64,000 nucleotides of DNA from Paenibacillus dakarensis (GCF_001373415.1 NZ_CDSE01000097.1:1-64000); one strand, 5' to 3'. Shown: positions 8,464-18,035, counted from the first letter of the stretch. Program-made: numbers and translations. The notes: generated from the sequence alone by a model not told the origin.

Positions 8464-8616
8464 CTATAACAATTCCGTATTCACGAAACGACCCAGCCAT
8501 AGATAACTTATTATCTTAGGTTGGGTCGTTAGTTGATTAAGCTTCTTCCATGATTATACATCTGCCAAGCGGAGAACGATAGCCCTATCACGCGTTTGTT
8601 GTTTAACAATAACATA
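8464..8616 (-). repeat. Dispersed palindromic repeat, attC-like, copy near 8.5 kb
   Basis: The plus strand starts with TAACAATTCCGTATTCACGA (8467-8486), nearly the same as TAACGTTTCCGTATTCACGA at 63089-63108. It continues with a hairpin (AACGACCCA at 8487-8495 against TGGGTCGTT at 8522-8530). The interior shares ATCTTAGG and TGATTATACATCTG with the copy at 52618-52754. It occupies most of the 327-base gap between the DinB gene and the vWA gene. The right-hand boundary is uncertain. Confidence 0.6.
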
Positions 8617-8686
8617 ATGATTAGGCAAGGATTCCCTACATTATTATGAGGCAAATGGGAAACTGGCCACCTTAAGACTTTCCGTT

Positions 8687-9895
8687 TTATATTCCCTTAG
8701 TGCCTATTCGCTTCGCAAGATCCGCCAAGTCATGCCCTTTAAGGGCACCTTCTACCAGCTGGGGAAGAAGCGCGGGAGTACACGCGAAGCATGGTGTACC
8801 ATCACGTGTCAATAATTTGGCTACCTGTTCATCATAAAACGGTTTGCCTTCATCAGACAATGCGAGCAGACACATCGTCTTGACTCCCGCTTCCCGCAGC
8901 TCACGCATCCGCCGGATCAGACCGGCCTGATTGCCGCCTTCATAGAGATCTGAAATTATGATGAACAGTGTTTTTTTCGGTTCCTCAATAAACTGTTCGC
9001 AATAAGCAACCGATTTATGAATATCCGTACCGCCGCCAAGCTGTATGCCGAAGAGCATATCCACCGGGTCATTAGCACACTGCTCGGTCAGATCAACGAC
9101 TTCCGTATCAAACACCACGACGCGGGTGTCAAGCGATGGAATGCTGGCGAAGATGGAACCGATAACCGAGGCCCAGATGACGGATTCTGCCATCGAGCCG
9201 CTCTGGTCGATATCCACGATCACCGTCCATTCCTTGCTGCGTTTGGCCCGGTCAAAATAGTAGAATCGCTCCGGCACCACCTGTCTGCGGTCAGTATCAT
9301 AATTTTTCAGGTTGCGCTGGATCGTCCGCTTCCAGTCGATGCCGCTAAGCGACGGGATCGGTGTATGATGTCTGCGGTTCAGAGCTCCGGTCACAGCCCG
9401 CCGTATATCATCCTGCAGAAGCTGGATTAGCTCATCCACAACCGCCTTCACCAGCTGGCGTGCAGTGTCCTTCGTTTTCTCGGGAATTTTCCCTTTAAGT
9501 GACAAAAGTGTGCCGACCAGCTGAATATCCGGCTTGACTGCAGCCAGAATCTCCGGTTCGAACAACAGCTGCTTCCAGCCCTTTCGCTCCATAGCGTCAT
9601 TCTGAATAATGGACACTACATCTTCCGGGAAATAGGTGCGCACATCACCAAGCCACTGTGCTAGCCGAGGGGCTGACTTCCCTTGCCCTGCACCACGCTG
9701 CCCGGTGGCGGCTGCACCGCTTTCTGCTGCTCCGTCCGTATTGTCATAGATCGCGGCCAGCGCACGATCCATGATCATCTCTTCCTCTGTAAGCGATAAT
9801 CCTCCGGGACTATTGGACGCGAGCTGCTGCTCCGCCGACTGGCCTAGAATGAGCCTCCAGCGCGACACCATCTTTGTATCCGTCATGTCACTCAT
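8687..9895 (-). CDS. vWA-domain protein of a MoxR/vWA operon
   Basis: 402 residues. The C-terminal half is a von Willebrand factor A domain with an intact MIDAS: DIDQSGS (Asp230, Ser232, Ser234), a Thr in GGGTDIHKS, and an Asp in IIISDLYEGG. The N-terminal half is helical. vWA proteins of this type act with a MoxR-type AAA+ ATPase as metal-dependent chaperone or assembly modules. It is the last gene of the operon, starting 3 bases after the DUF5682-like stop, so coupled translation is likely. The gene order parallels E. coli yehL-yehM-yehP-yehQ, where YehP is the vWA member (from memory). Confidence 0.85.
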   Translation of the reverse strand: MSDMTDTKMVSRWRLILGQSAEQQLASNSPGGLSLTEEEMIMDRALAAIYDNTDGAAESGAAATGQRGAGQGKSAPRLAQWLGDVRTYFPEDVVSIIQNDAMERKGWKQLLFEPEILAAVKPDIQLVGTLLSLKGKIPEKTKDTARQLVKAVVDELIQLLQDDIRRAVTGALNRRHHTPIPSLSGIDWKRTIQRNLKNYDTDRRQVVPERFYYFDRAKRSKEWTVIVDIDQSGSMAESVIWASVIGSIFASIPSLDTRVVVFDTEVVDLTEQCANDPVDMLFGIQLGGGTDIHKSVAYCEQFIEEPKKTLFIIISDLYEGGNQAGLIRRMRELREAGVKTMCLLALSDEGKPFYDEQVAKLLTRDGTPCFACTPALLPQLVEGALKGHDLADLAKRIGTKGI

Positions 9896-9898
9896 ACG

Positions 9899-12247
9899 CT
9901 AAAAATCCTCAAAATCAAAATCGTTCAATTCGTCTATCATCTTCGTTTCTTCCTCCTTCAGCTCACCGGTCAATACTTCGGCAGCCTGTTCCGTATTCAC
10001 GCCCCAGATTTCACCTAACAGCTCTGCGATCATCGTCTTCTCGCTTGCGGAGAAGGTGCTGAATGCCCGGCGCAGAAAAACAAGGGCACGTGAAAAGTCA
10101 TCATCCTCAAGCGAATGGATATATTCATTGAGCTGCTCCCACAGACTCAGCCTCGACATCAGCGAATACCGGTTGCGCATCGACAAGCCTTCGAACCAGC
10201 CGGCTCCAAGGTCAGCAGGTATGCCCGGGGACAGCCTCCTTGATACTTCTTCTGCGCACTGCTGCGGAGACAGGGCGTTACGCTCCATGAGAATCGCACA
10301 AGCAAATCCGGACAAGCGCGGATTTAGATCATCCCTCTCTGACAGTTGCTCAAGCTGCTGAATCCACAGATCTTCAGGCACCTGCTCCACATGCTCCACC
10401 GCAACCGAATTCAGCTCATTCAATGCGCCAAGCATGGAACCGGCTGCTTCATCATTGCAGCGGCTTCCGTCGACGAGAAATAAGCATGCCCGCAGAAACA
10501 GCTGCTGCAGCATCGGCACCAAAGGCTCCATATTCATCCGGCGGATGCCGCCGTAACGGATCAGCACTGATAATTCCCGCGATGCGGCTGCAATCTGTAC
10601 CACATCCTGGCTGTCGACCGCAAGGCGCTGCATGGTCTTACGCCCTTCTTCCATCTGGTGAATCATCCCGCATTCGTAGGCTGTGCGGATCAGCTCGGAG
10701 GCTTCGGCAATGGTGGCGCATGCAATCAGCTTCTGATGAAGAGTATAAGCTGCGGCTACCTCAATCGTCTCTCCCAGCAATGTCGATTCGACGACCTGAA
10801 TTTCAATCTCCGGCGTCCATTGCAGAACCCAATGCTCCGCCCATGCCCCCTGCTCCTGCCCGCTCGGTCTATGGCTGACAAATTGAATGCCAAGCAGCTT
10901 CAATCGGTGAAACAAAAACGATCGGTTCAAATCGAGAAAAGCTGATTCTTCCGAAGCTACCCTCCGGTTCTCGCGGAGATCCAGTGCGAGGTCGTTGGCT
11001 ACAACGGATTTGTACTTCTCCAGCTTCAGCTTCTTGAGCTGGCGGTTCAGGTCATCCTGAATCGGTGTTTGACTGACACCCTCGGCCAGCTCACCGATGG
11101 CTGTACCAATATCTGTACGGGCAAGCTCCTCGGCTACAACCTCCAGGTCACCCCGACCGAGTAACGTCTGGGCGGCGTCCCTTAGATCCCTGAGCACCGG
11201 AGCGGCTCCCCCGTGCAGAGCTGCGAGAGATTCCGCCAGCCGTACTGCTTCAATGATTTCCGCAGTTGATCGGTATGTCCCCTTTTCCCTCAGAAGTCCT
11301 GCAACCATAGACAAATAATGATGAGGAATATCCGATACGGAACCCGACTGCATACGCTCCCACATCATCTCGAAATACTGGGGAGCCGCATTCCCGGCGC
11401 CATAGCCAGATAAAGACGACAGCTTGTAATAGGAATACGGCATCAGTGTCAGCTTCGTCTTCCGTGAAGGAAGAGTTTTCATCTCCGCATCGCTCATGGA
11501 ATCCGACAGATTGCCGAGTGCGGAGGCATGGTATGCTCCGCATACGACCACAATGCGATCCGGTTGATGACCAGCCTGTATGGCTTCCTTAATCTGCCGC
11601 CGCATATAGGATTCTCGGACTGCGTTGTAGGCATATTCCCAAGTATCCTCAAGCCGCTCCTTTTTCTCTGACAGCTCCCGCATCTCCCCGGAAAAAGCCA
11701 GTATAGACTGCAGGTAAGAGCCCGGATTCAGATTATGTTCATAGCTGCGCTCCCAGTACATATCATAGTCGCTTTCGCCTGCGATCGCGGCGATCTGCTC
11801 ATAAACGGACTCTTCTGCAGGCAGACTTTCGTGATCAGGCTCTGCAATCCCCGGCTCTGAAGCTTCAGCTTCATCGGCTTCTTCTGCGGTGCGGGCAAGC
11901 TTGGCTCGCCGCATATCCTGCAGGCATACTGTTGAAGATGAAGGCAGGTCTATAAATGCAGCGTAAGCCCCGTGCTTCTGTGCCCATTTCATCGCCTGGA
12001 ATTCGGGAGAATACACCGCATAAGGCCATAAAACCGTTCTGACAGGCAGGTCCTCGGTAAACGCCAGAATAGCGACAGGCGGTTTAGTCGCGATATGGGT
12101 CAGATGGCGGATTTCTTCGCTGGCGTCTGACGGGCCTTCAATAAGAACGGCCGTCGGGTGAATCTCATCCAGATAATCCAGCAGATGTTTCGCACCGGCT
12201 GGCGACAAATGCCGGACTCCGAATATATGTACGCCGCCGGCATTCAC
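9899..12247 (-). CDS. DUF5682-like large protein of the MoxR/vWA operon
   Basis: 782 residues, soluble, no signal peptide. The N-terminus VHIFGVRHLSPAGAKHL is characteristic of a family always found beside MoxR and vWA genes (DUF5682, comparable to YehM). VVVCGAYHAS at about residue 236 resembles the TraB/ChaN-like His motif, so an enzymatic N-terminal domain is possible but unproven. The C-terminal 350 residues are helical. The GTG start at 12247 overlaps the TGA of the ATPase gene (GTGA), implying coupled translation. The function is unknown. Confidence 0.75.
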   Translation of the reverse strand: MNAGGVHIFGVRHLSPAGAKHLLDYLDEIHPTAVLIEGPSDASEEIRHLTHIATKPPVAILAFTEDLPVRTVLWPYAVYSPEFQAMKWAQKHGAYAAFIDLPSSSTVCLQDMRRAKLARTAEEADEAEASEPGIAEPDHESLPAEESVYEQIAAIAGESDYDMYWERSYEHNLNPGSYLQSILAFSGEMRELSEKKERLEDTWEYAYNAVRESYMRRQIKEAIQAGHQPDRIVVVCGAYHASALGNLSDSMSDAEMKTLPSRKTKLTLMPYSYYKLSSLSGYGAGNAAPQYFEMMWERMQSGSVSDIPHHYLSMVAGLLREKGTYRSTAEIIEAVRLAESLAALHGGAAPVLRDLRDAAQTLLGRGDLEVVAEELARTDIGTAIGELAEGVSQTPIQDDLNRQLKKLKLEKYKSVVANDLALDLRENRRVASEESAFLDLNRSFLFHRLKLLGIQFVSHRPSGQEQGAWAEHWVLQWTPEIEIQVVESTLLGETIEVAAAYTLHQKLIACATIAEASELIRTAYECGMIHQMEEGRKTMQRLAVDSQDVVQIAAASRELSVLIRYGGIRRMNMEPLVPMLQQLFLRACLFLVDGSRCNDEAAGSMLGALNELNSVAVEHVEQVPEDLWIQQLEQLSERDDLNPRLSGFACAILMERNALSPQQCAEEVSRRLSPGIPADLGAGWFEGLSMRNRYSLMSRLSLWEQLNEYIHSLEDDDFSRALVFLRRAFSTFSASEKTMIAELLGEIWGVNTEQAAEVLTGELKEEETKMIDELNDFDFEDF

Positions 12248-13347
12248 TGATTGATCTCCTTGCAGGCGTTATACAGGCCTCGCCATTCCGCGCCGCGCTT
12301 CTTCATAATATTGTCCAGGTATTCCTTCCACACCAGCCGGTCTTTATCGTCGTCCTTAACGATCGCGCCTTGAAGTCCTGCAGCCAAATCCTCATCCGTC
12401 AGCTCGCCGCTGCCGAAGCTCGCGGCAAGCGCCATGCTGTTCGTCAGAAGTGAAATAGCTTCCGCAGTTGAAATGACACCCGCAGGAGACTTTATCTTCT
12501 CCTTCTTATCCAGCGTCATGCCGCTTCGAAGCTCCCTGAATATCGTAACAACCTTCAGAAGGGCTTCATCCGCGGGGGCGGCAGCTTGAAGGTCGTAAGA
12601 TGCGGCGATCTCGGAGACTCGCTTCTTGACGATTTCGATTTCCGTCTTCAGATCAGCTGGAGCTGGCAGGATGATAATATTGAAGCGTCTCTTTAAGGCC
12701 GTAGACATCTCGTTAACCCCGCGGTCCCTTGTGTTCGCTGTCGCAATGATGGAAAAACCTTTGCGGGCGTTCATTTCTTTTCCTAGCTCAGGCACCGAGA
12801 TGGTTTTCTCGGACAGTATAGAAATAAGCGCATCCTGCACTTCCGAGGCGCAGCGGGAAATCTCCTCAAACCTGGCTATTCCTCCCGCTTCCATCGCGCG
12901 CATGATCGGACTCTGTACAAGCGCTTCCGGAGTTGGACCCTGTGCAAGCAGCATTGCATAATTCCAGGAATACCGGACATGCTCCTCGCTCGTTCCGGCG
13001 GTTCCCTGCACAACCAAACCGGAATTTCCGTAGATCGCTGCCGCCAGATTTTCTGAAAGCCATGACTTGGCTGTTCCGGGTTCCCCGATCAACAGCAGCG
13101 CACGGTCCGTTACCAATGTAGCGACAGCCATCTCAACTAGACGTTTGTTTCCGATATATTTAGGTGTAATTTCCGTATTTCCTGCCATGCCGCCCACAAT
13201 GAATTTGAGCACCGCTTGAGGCGACATTTGCCAACCTACCGGAATTTTACCGGTATCCTCCTGCTTAAGTGCGTCCAGCTCATGACGAAACAGTACTTCC
13301 GCAGGCTGACGCAAAATATCCTGTAATTGCTCCTCGCTTGAAGCCAT
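12244..13347 (-). CDS. MoxR-type AAA+ ATPase
   Basis: 367 residues. Walker A is GEPGTAKS (residues 88-95), Walker B lies in ARFEEISRC with the catalytic Glu, sensor 1 is IIATANTRD, and the arginine-finger region is STALKRRFN. MoxR ATPases remodel or load partners that carry a vWA domain, here the product at 8687-9895. The start at 13347 is preferred: GGGAG stands 8 bases upstream, while the GTG at 13356 overlaps that site. It is followed with a 4-base overlap by the DUF5682-like gene. Confidence 0.92.
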   Translation of the reverse strand: MASSEEQLQDILRQPAEVLFRHELDALKQEDTGKIPVGWQMSPQAVLKFIVGGMAGNTEITPKYIGNKRLVEMAVATLVTDRALLLIGEPGTAKSWLSENLAAAIYGNSGLVVQGTAGTSEEHVRYSWNYAMLLAQGPTPEALVQSPIMRAMEAGGIARFEEISRCASEVQDALISILSEKTISVPELGKEMNARKGFSIIATANTRDRGVNEMSTALKRRFNIIILPAPADLKTEIEIVKKRVSEIAASYDLQAAAPADEALLKVVTIFRELRSGMTLDKKEKIKSPAGVISTAEAISLLTNSMALAASFGSGELTDEDLAAGLQGAIVKDDDKDRLVWKEYLDNIMKKRGAEWRGLYNACKEINQ

Positions 13348-13372
13348 CCGTTCCACTCCCTCAATTAAAGTA

Positions 13373-15229
13373 TTATTGCTCTTTCATTTGCTTCAGGATG
13401 AACCTCAGCTGATCCTCTGCGGTATCCTCGTAATTGACCAGTACGGCGCGAATGCGTTCTTCATAGATTGCAGGCATCCGGCAAAGCTGGTTAAACACAA
13501 AAGGCTCAATCATATAACAGTCCTTATTGCGCTCATCTTCCAATGCCGCAGCCAGAGCATCAAACAGCTTCTCATCCCGGATCCCGGTACGAACCAAACC
13601 CATTACAATCAGATTGGCAAACCGGTTGCGAAATTCGGGAGAATCCTTCAGCTTTCCCAGCAGATAGATTTCTGCAGCTTGATGTCCCGGACGGGCAAAA
13701 GCGCTGACCAGCGCCATCTCATCCTGCTCAATAAACAGCTCAAGCCATCTTTTATCCCAGCCAGCCTTCATCTTCTCCGGCGAAGGCATCCTCACATAAT
13801 AGGTGTAGCTGTCTTTGCCGGCAAACGGCATCACTTCCTCGAATGCCTTGTAACGCCGGTCGATAACCAGATCCGATATGGTTTCAAGCAGCCTTTTCCG
13901 CTCCTTGGCGGCTTTACTGAGCGGCGAGGAGGTAAAGCCCTCAACCAATATCCCCTGATACTGCTCATATATTTGCTCAGGCGGAAGCACTTGGACCGCT
14001 TTCTGGAACACTTCCTGAACAAAAGAACTGCTGTGCTTAAAATGCTCCATATCCTGCTCGGCATTATGTCTCAGCAGCTCCCGGGCTTCACTGGAATCTA
14101 CACGGCGCATGTAACTGACAGCCTCGTTCATCAGAAAAACCCATCCCAGCTTCTTCATATAAAGTGGATACTGCTCAAGCACGCTCCGGTACAGCTCCTC
14201 CAGCTCAGAGCTTTGCTTATCATGCATGGACCAAAGATATCGTTTCACCTTCGTCCAGATTTCTTCAAGCATTTCCTTGTTTTCCATAGCTTCCGGAACT
14301 TTTCTTAGCTCAGCCGCCATATCGCGTACAAGCCAATCCGTCAACAAGGCGGAACGGCAATGGGACAGAGCCGGATTTACCAGCTCCTTGTCTTTTCCTA
14401 GAGAAGCTTCATACAATCGTTTAACTGCCTCATCCGAACCGTTCTCGGCAAGTGCGCTGTAAGCAGCCTCCCGAATTACCTTCTTCTTGCTCCGGCTCCA
14501 TTCGATCAGATCAGGCACATATTCCTCATAACTAGCAAGCAGCGTGATCGCTGTTGATCTTACTTCATCGCTCCCGCTCTCGGCAGCTTGACGAATCAAT
14601 TCGGTCACTTCACCGCCGCCTGCTGTTGCTATAGCTCTCAGCTTTCGTGATTCTGCCTTCCCCCCGGTAGGATCAAAGCTCTCAATCAGGAGCGGAACGA
14701 TCTGCGGACCATAGGCCGGCAAAATATGATTCCCCATCAGCTCTGCAATTTCAGGGTATGGATCATTCAGTGCTTCAATCGCATTATTTACCATACGAAG
14801 ATCCTCGAACAAGCCTTCCTTCCATGCTTCATTAATGATTTCATATCGACCGCCGCCGGTTGTTGTCAGTGCTGTCTTAACCGCGGACAGCTTCCTGTAT
14901 GAAAAACGTGAGGTCAATGTTACCGGATCATGGTCTACCGGTAATTGCTCTCCTTCCGGGGCTGTCGTACCCTGAGTGTGCAGTACGGAGCTCAGCAGCA
15001 GATTCAAGTCCTGTAGCCTCTGTGCCGAATGACTCTCCTGTCCGGATTCCGGTTCAATTAATCCGCTGATACCCTCGGCCAACCGGTTAAACACGGGTGC
15101 GCGCTCTCCCAGCTGCCGGAACTGCGGCAGCAGCCTTTTCAAGCGATAGTCGCCATAAGCCAGATCGCTGCCCGCTATATATAAACGCCTGATCTCCTGA
15201 TAAAGATCCTGCAGTAACACCGTACTCAT
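13373..15229 (-). CDS. HEAT-repeat helical protein of the MoxR/vWA operon
   Basis: 618 residues, almost entirely helical. HEAT-like pairs are clear in residues 130-300, for example NAIEALNDPYPEIAELMGNH, a SDEVRSTAITLLASYEE block and KKVIREAAYSALAENGSDEA. Such solenoids usually serve as binding scaffolds. AAAGGGG precedes the ATG. It lies between the SWIM and MoxR genes with 25-26-base gaps, so it belongs to one operon, probably as an adaptor for the ATPase. A matching gene is not part of the E. coli yeh cluster as I recall it, so this is a distinct subtype. Confidence 0.75.
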   Translation of the reverse strand: MSTVLLQDLYQEIRRLYIAGSDLAYGDYRLKRLLPQFRQLGERAPVFNRLAEGISGLIEPESGQESHSAQRLQDLNLLLSSVLHTQGTTAPEGEQLPVDHDPVTLTSRFSYRKLSAVKTALTTTGGGRYEIINEAWKEGLFEDLRMVNNAIEALNDPYPEIAELMGNHILPAYGPQIVPLLIESFDPTGGKAESRKLRAIATAGGGEVTELIRQAAESGSDEVRSTAITLLASYEEYVPDLIEWSRSKKKVIREAAYSALAENGSDEAVKRLYEASLGKDKELVNPALSHCRSALLTDWLVRDMAAELRKVPEAMENKEMLEEIWTKVKRYLWSMHDKQSSELEELYRSVLEQYPLYMKKLGWVFLMNEAVSYMRRVDSSEARELLRHNAEQDMEHFKHSSSFVQEVFQKAVQVLPPEQIYEQYQGILVEGFTSSPLSKAAKERKRLLETISDLVIDRRYKAFEEVMPFAGKDSYTYYVRMPSPEKMKAGWDKRWLELFIEQDEMALVSAFARPGHQAAEIYLLGKLKDSPEFRNRFANLIVMGLVRTGIRDEKLFDALAAALEDERNKDCYMIEPFVFNQLCRMPAIYEERIRAVLVNYEDTAEDQLRFILKQMKEQ

Positions 15230-15255
15230 CGCTTATTCCCCTTTCATGTTCCATC

Positions 15256-16695
15256 CTAATACAGCAGGCGGATGATATCGTTGTCCGTGATGACCGACAG
15301 CGGCTGGGCATGCAGACGCCCCGTCATCATGTCATGCTCAAACATCACCAGCATGGAAGCACCGCTAAGCTTCTCCTCCGGAAGGTAACGGAGCAATGGT
15401 ACCGTTGGTTCGATAAATACATCCTTTAATCCGATCGACTGGCCGGACCCGTCTGTGATGGCATACTGCCCTTCAGCGTTTCGGGTAATGCGGGAAACCT
15501 GAAGCAGCATAACGGGATTGGCACCGCTCAGCGGATTTTTCAGTTGATTCTTGACCTGCTTGACCGCTTCCGCATATGACCCTGCCGCAAAACGCCGAAT
15601 CCATTCCATATCCTGATCCGTTACAGGCCTGGATGTCATTTCTTCATACCGTACCCGGCGGTTCATATCACCCGGATACCGGTAGAGCAGAGGAACATTA
15701 GCAGCTTCGAAAAAGCTGTCATCCTCCCGCATCATTTTTGCAGCCTTGAAGGGACGATATTGAATCGTACGTTGTATCTCCCCGCTGTCCCGCTGGATCC
15801 AGTATCCGGTGTCCACGTATTCCATACGTGCCTGATCGGCGTAGCTGAAGAAGCAGAGCTGAACCATCTCGACCTGTTCGCTCACAAGACCAAAGGCTTG
15901 CAGCTCTGTAAGCTGCCAGGCATGACCCAGCCATTCCTCGATCGTTGATTCATGATCAAGCGTCATATCGGGGTCCTCCAGCTTGGCGGTCAGATAGCTC
16001 CGGCCTTTCTTGATAAGAGCGTTCATTACGGCATATTGCTCTGCCGTATATGTATATGCCATTTCCAGATCCTCGACTTCCGTAAGCAGCAAAGACAATC
16101 GGCGCAGCTCGATCTGAGCACCCGACAAATAAAAGTTGCCCATCTGCTTCACATGGTCTTGAATGACCTTGATATCCTTCTTGTCAATGGTGCCAAGTCC
16201 CTTGCGGATCAGCGAGTGGATAAGCTTCTCGAGCACATCCAGTCCCTCCAGCTGTGCAATAATTTTCTTTTTGAGTGCGGATTTGTTGACCTTCTTAGGC
16301 TTTGGTGCAGCTCCGCTGCCCGCCTCCTTGAGCTTGCGTTCTTCCCGCTTCTCTGCTTTCTCCCGCTTCGCAGCCAAATCTTCTGGCACTTCTGCCGGTG
16401 TAAACGATGCTCCATCCGCATAAGCGTATAATAGCCCCAGCACATGCTTGCAAGGAAACTGCCGGCTAGGACAAGTACATCGCATAACAGGCTTCTCCGG
16501 TACCGCAAAATCGGCGGACGGCTGATAATTTGAACTGCCGCTGCCGGCACATGTGCCAAACAGCACCGCATGGTCCTCCGAATGATGCAGCTGAAGGAAC
16601 CGGCCTTTTTTTACAAGTCCCTGTCCATTTTTAATAGCTGATCTGTTCGGTGCCTGCGAATCGATCCAAGTCTCCGTGATTTCTACCAAACTCAT
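15256..16695 (-). CDS. SWIM zinc-finger protein, first gene of the MoxR/vWA operon
   Basis: 479 residues. The SWIM zinc ligands are CTC (Cys73, Cys75) and CKH (Cys82, His84) in MRCTCPSRQFPCKHVLGLL. A charged Lys/Glu-rich linker (about residues 105-145) separates it from a 330-residue C-terminal domain of unknown fold. SWIM domains bind nucleic acid or protein. Start choice is unclear: AGGAGG is only 2 bases before the ATG at 16695 but 8 bases before an in-frame TTG at 16689, which may be the real start. Five genes from here to 8687 run head to tail and look like one transcript. Confidence 0.82.
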   Translation of the reverse strand: MSLVEITETWIDSQAPNRSAIKNGQGLVKKGRFLQLHHSEDHAVLFGTCAGSGSSNYQPSADFAVPEKPVMRCTCPSRQFPCKHVLGLLYAYADGASFTPAEVPEDLAAKREKAEKREERKLKEAGSGAAPKPKKVNKSALKKKIIAQLEGLDVLEKLIHSLIRKGLGTIDKKDIKVIQDHVKQMGNFYLSGAQIELRRLSLLLTEVEDLEMAYTYTAEQYAVMNALIKKGRSYLTAKLEDPDMTLDHESTIEEWLGHAWQLTELQAFGLVSEQVEMVQLCFFSYADQARMEYVDTGYWIQRDSGEIQRTIQYRPFKAAKMMREDDSFFEAANVPLLYRYPGDMNRRVRYEEMTSRPVTDQDMEWIRRFAAGSYAEAVKQVKNQLKNPLSGANPVMLLQVSRITRNAEGQYAITDGSGQSIGLKDVFIEPTVPLLRYLPEEKLSGASMLVMFEHDMMTGRLHAQPLSVITDNDIIRLLY

Positions 16696-16988
16696 ACCCT
16701 CCTGCCTGAAATCGCTGTTATTCGCACACAGCAAAAATATCCAACACCATTAATCATACCTAATCTGGGTCGTACACCCTACCCTTCTAAAGGCCTATTT
16801 AGGAACATTCATTCCTATTTATCCACAATGCTCATCCCTTATATGTATAATGTTGGAGCTTTATATATGTACGCTCCTCTCCAGTTAGCAGACAATGGTT
16901 TATCTGCGCCATCCATCCTTATCATGAAGTTAGAAGCTCGACTATCCGTTATTTAAAAACAAAAGGATGGAAGACAAAATCAAAAACT

Positions 16989-17011
16989 CGTCATTAGCTG
17001 ACGATTTTTTT
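16989..17011 (+). terminator. Short hairpin with T tract in a gene-free stretch
   Basis: CGTCA (16989-16993) pairs with TGACG (16999-17003), followed by a run of seven T broken by one A. The gene-free stretch 16696-17176 otherwise holds only the promoter region of the SWIM operon and AT-rich DNA before the DUF2089 gene. No plus-strand gene was found that this terminator would serve, so it may be a leftover of a lost gene. Confidence 0.5.
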
Positions 17012-17176
17012 GTGCGAAATACTAATAAGTAAGAGAACCATCCGTATAGATTTGGTAACTTTTTTATGTGGTTTGTTTGGCTTTGATGGAGAAGCATTAA
17101 ATAAAATTAAACTTTTAATTGATTTTATTAATGTTAATGTTAAAATAAAACTAAATATAATTAGAGGAGGAATATT

Positions 17177-17476
17177 ATGGACAAAGATGAAATTCCCGGT
17201 TGGCTTTTATCATTAGACAAAGAAGATGTTGAATTTATAAAAAACTTTGTCGTTAACTCAGGCTCATTAAAGGAGGTAGCAAAATATTATAAAGTCTCTT
17301 ATCCAACTGTTAGGCTGCGATTAGATAAATTGATACAAAAAATTGAAGTAAATAATAATTTAGAGAATGAAGAGTTTATAGGTTTTATCAAGAAACTCTC
17401 CATTGATGAACGAATTAGCTTGGAAGATGCAAAATTAATCATTGAAAAATACAAAAAGGAGGTAAAAAATAAATGA
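17177..17476 (+). CDS. DUF2089-like small HTH protein
   Basis: 99 residues. LKEVAKYYKVSYPTVRLRLD (about residues 34-53) is a helix-turn-helix, and the preceding LDKEDVEFIKNFVVNSGS is typical of the DUF2089 family, whose members sit beside small membrane proteins and are thought to regulate them. AGAGGAGG stands 7 bases before the ATG. The stop overlaps the next start (ATGA), so the two genes are translationally coupled. Confidence 0.75.
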   Translation: MDKDEIPGWLLSLDKEDVEFIKNFVVNSGSLKEVAKYYKVSYPTVRLRLDKLIQKIEVNNNLENEEFIGFIKKLSIDERISLEDAKLIIEKYKKEVKNK

Positions 17477-17757
17477 ATGATTGGTATACGTTATTAGTGG
17501 TTCTGTTGGCTCTTGCTGTACAATATTTTTTATCTACAAGGAATAATGGGTATTGGGGTTCTCTTTTACCGGTTGCATATTTGACAATGACAATTTATGT
17601 CCATTTTTCTGGGATGTTTGATTATTCAGTGAAACAGCTAATCCTCTTCGGAATCGTAGGAGAACTATTTCTAATAGGTTATTGGATTAGCGGAAGAAAG
17701 ATTGTAGAAAATAAACAAAAAAAAGAACTAACTAAGATGAAGGCTCAAGACATATAG
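17473..17757 (+). CDS. Small three-helix membrane protein, coupled to the HTH gene
   Basis: 94 residues with three hydrophobic segments (about 4-20, 29-47 and 55-72) and a short basic tail. It overlaps the DUF2089-like gene by four bases, which suggests that the regulator and the membrane protein act together, perhaps as a sensor/regulator pair. No family name is recognised. Confidence 0.65.
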   Translation: MNDWYTLLVVLLALAVQYFLSTRNNGYWGSLLPVAYLTMTIYVHFSGMFDYSVKQLILFGIVGELFLIGYWISGRKIVENKQKKELTKMKAQDI

Positions 17758-17764
17758 CTTTGTT

Positions 17765-17851
17765 TTATACGGTCAGTGACACAAACCTCTGTTCATTTTT
17801 CAATGATTTTAGTTCGCAAATTCCTTTGACTCTCAACTGTTTAGGCGGCAT
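17765..17851 (-). CDS. Possible 28-residue small protein
   Basis: A short frame beginning MPPKQLRVKGICELKS and ending SLTV, with AGGGAG 6 bases before the ATG. It is basic and has no hydrophobic segment. It lies in an otherwise gene-free stretch (17758-18113) convergent with the membrane protein. Evidence is only the ribosome binding site and plausible codons, so it may be chance. Confidence 0.25.
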   Translation of the reverse strand: MPPKQLRVKGICELKSLKNEQRFVSLTV

Positions 17852-17999
17852 TCTCCACTCCCTTTTATTGCATATAAATTATATCTTTTAAATCAAATAG
17901 CCCGCTCAATTTTTTGTGCAATCGACCAATTAGAGAATGTTACAGTATGACAATTCAATGTTGCCCAGCGGCCCGGGTGTATTGGGTCTGGATTACAGT

Positions 18000-18035
18000 G
18001 AAGTCCAATTCATTTACGAATTGGACTTCTTTTTA
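18000..18035 (+). terminator. Perfect 12-bp stem terminator upstream of lacZ 3' end
   Basis: GAAGTCCAATTC (18000-18011) pairs perfectly with 18018-18029, with a 6-base loop and a T run. It lies 78 bases beyond the lacZ stop on the opposite strand's downstream side. It can end plus-strand transcripts from the DUF2089 pair and, without a clear U tract in that direction, perhaps stabilises the lacZ transcript end. Confidence 0.8.

Noticed and set aside
13376..14308. 310-codon open frame on the plus strand inside the HEAT-repeat gene
   Set aside because: Antisense shadow of a well-supported helical protein; rich in Leu/His/Arg with no binding site or family pattern.
17010..17216. 68-codon plus-strand frame before the DUF2089 gene
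   Set aside because: It begins in a terminator T tract and overlaps the better supported start at 17177 in another frame.
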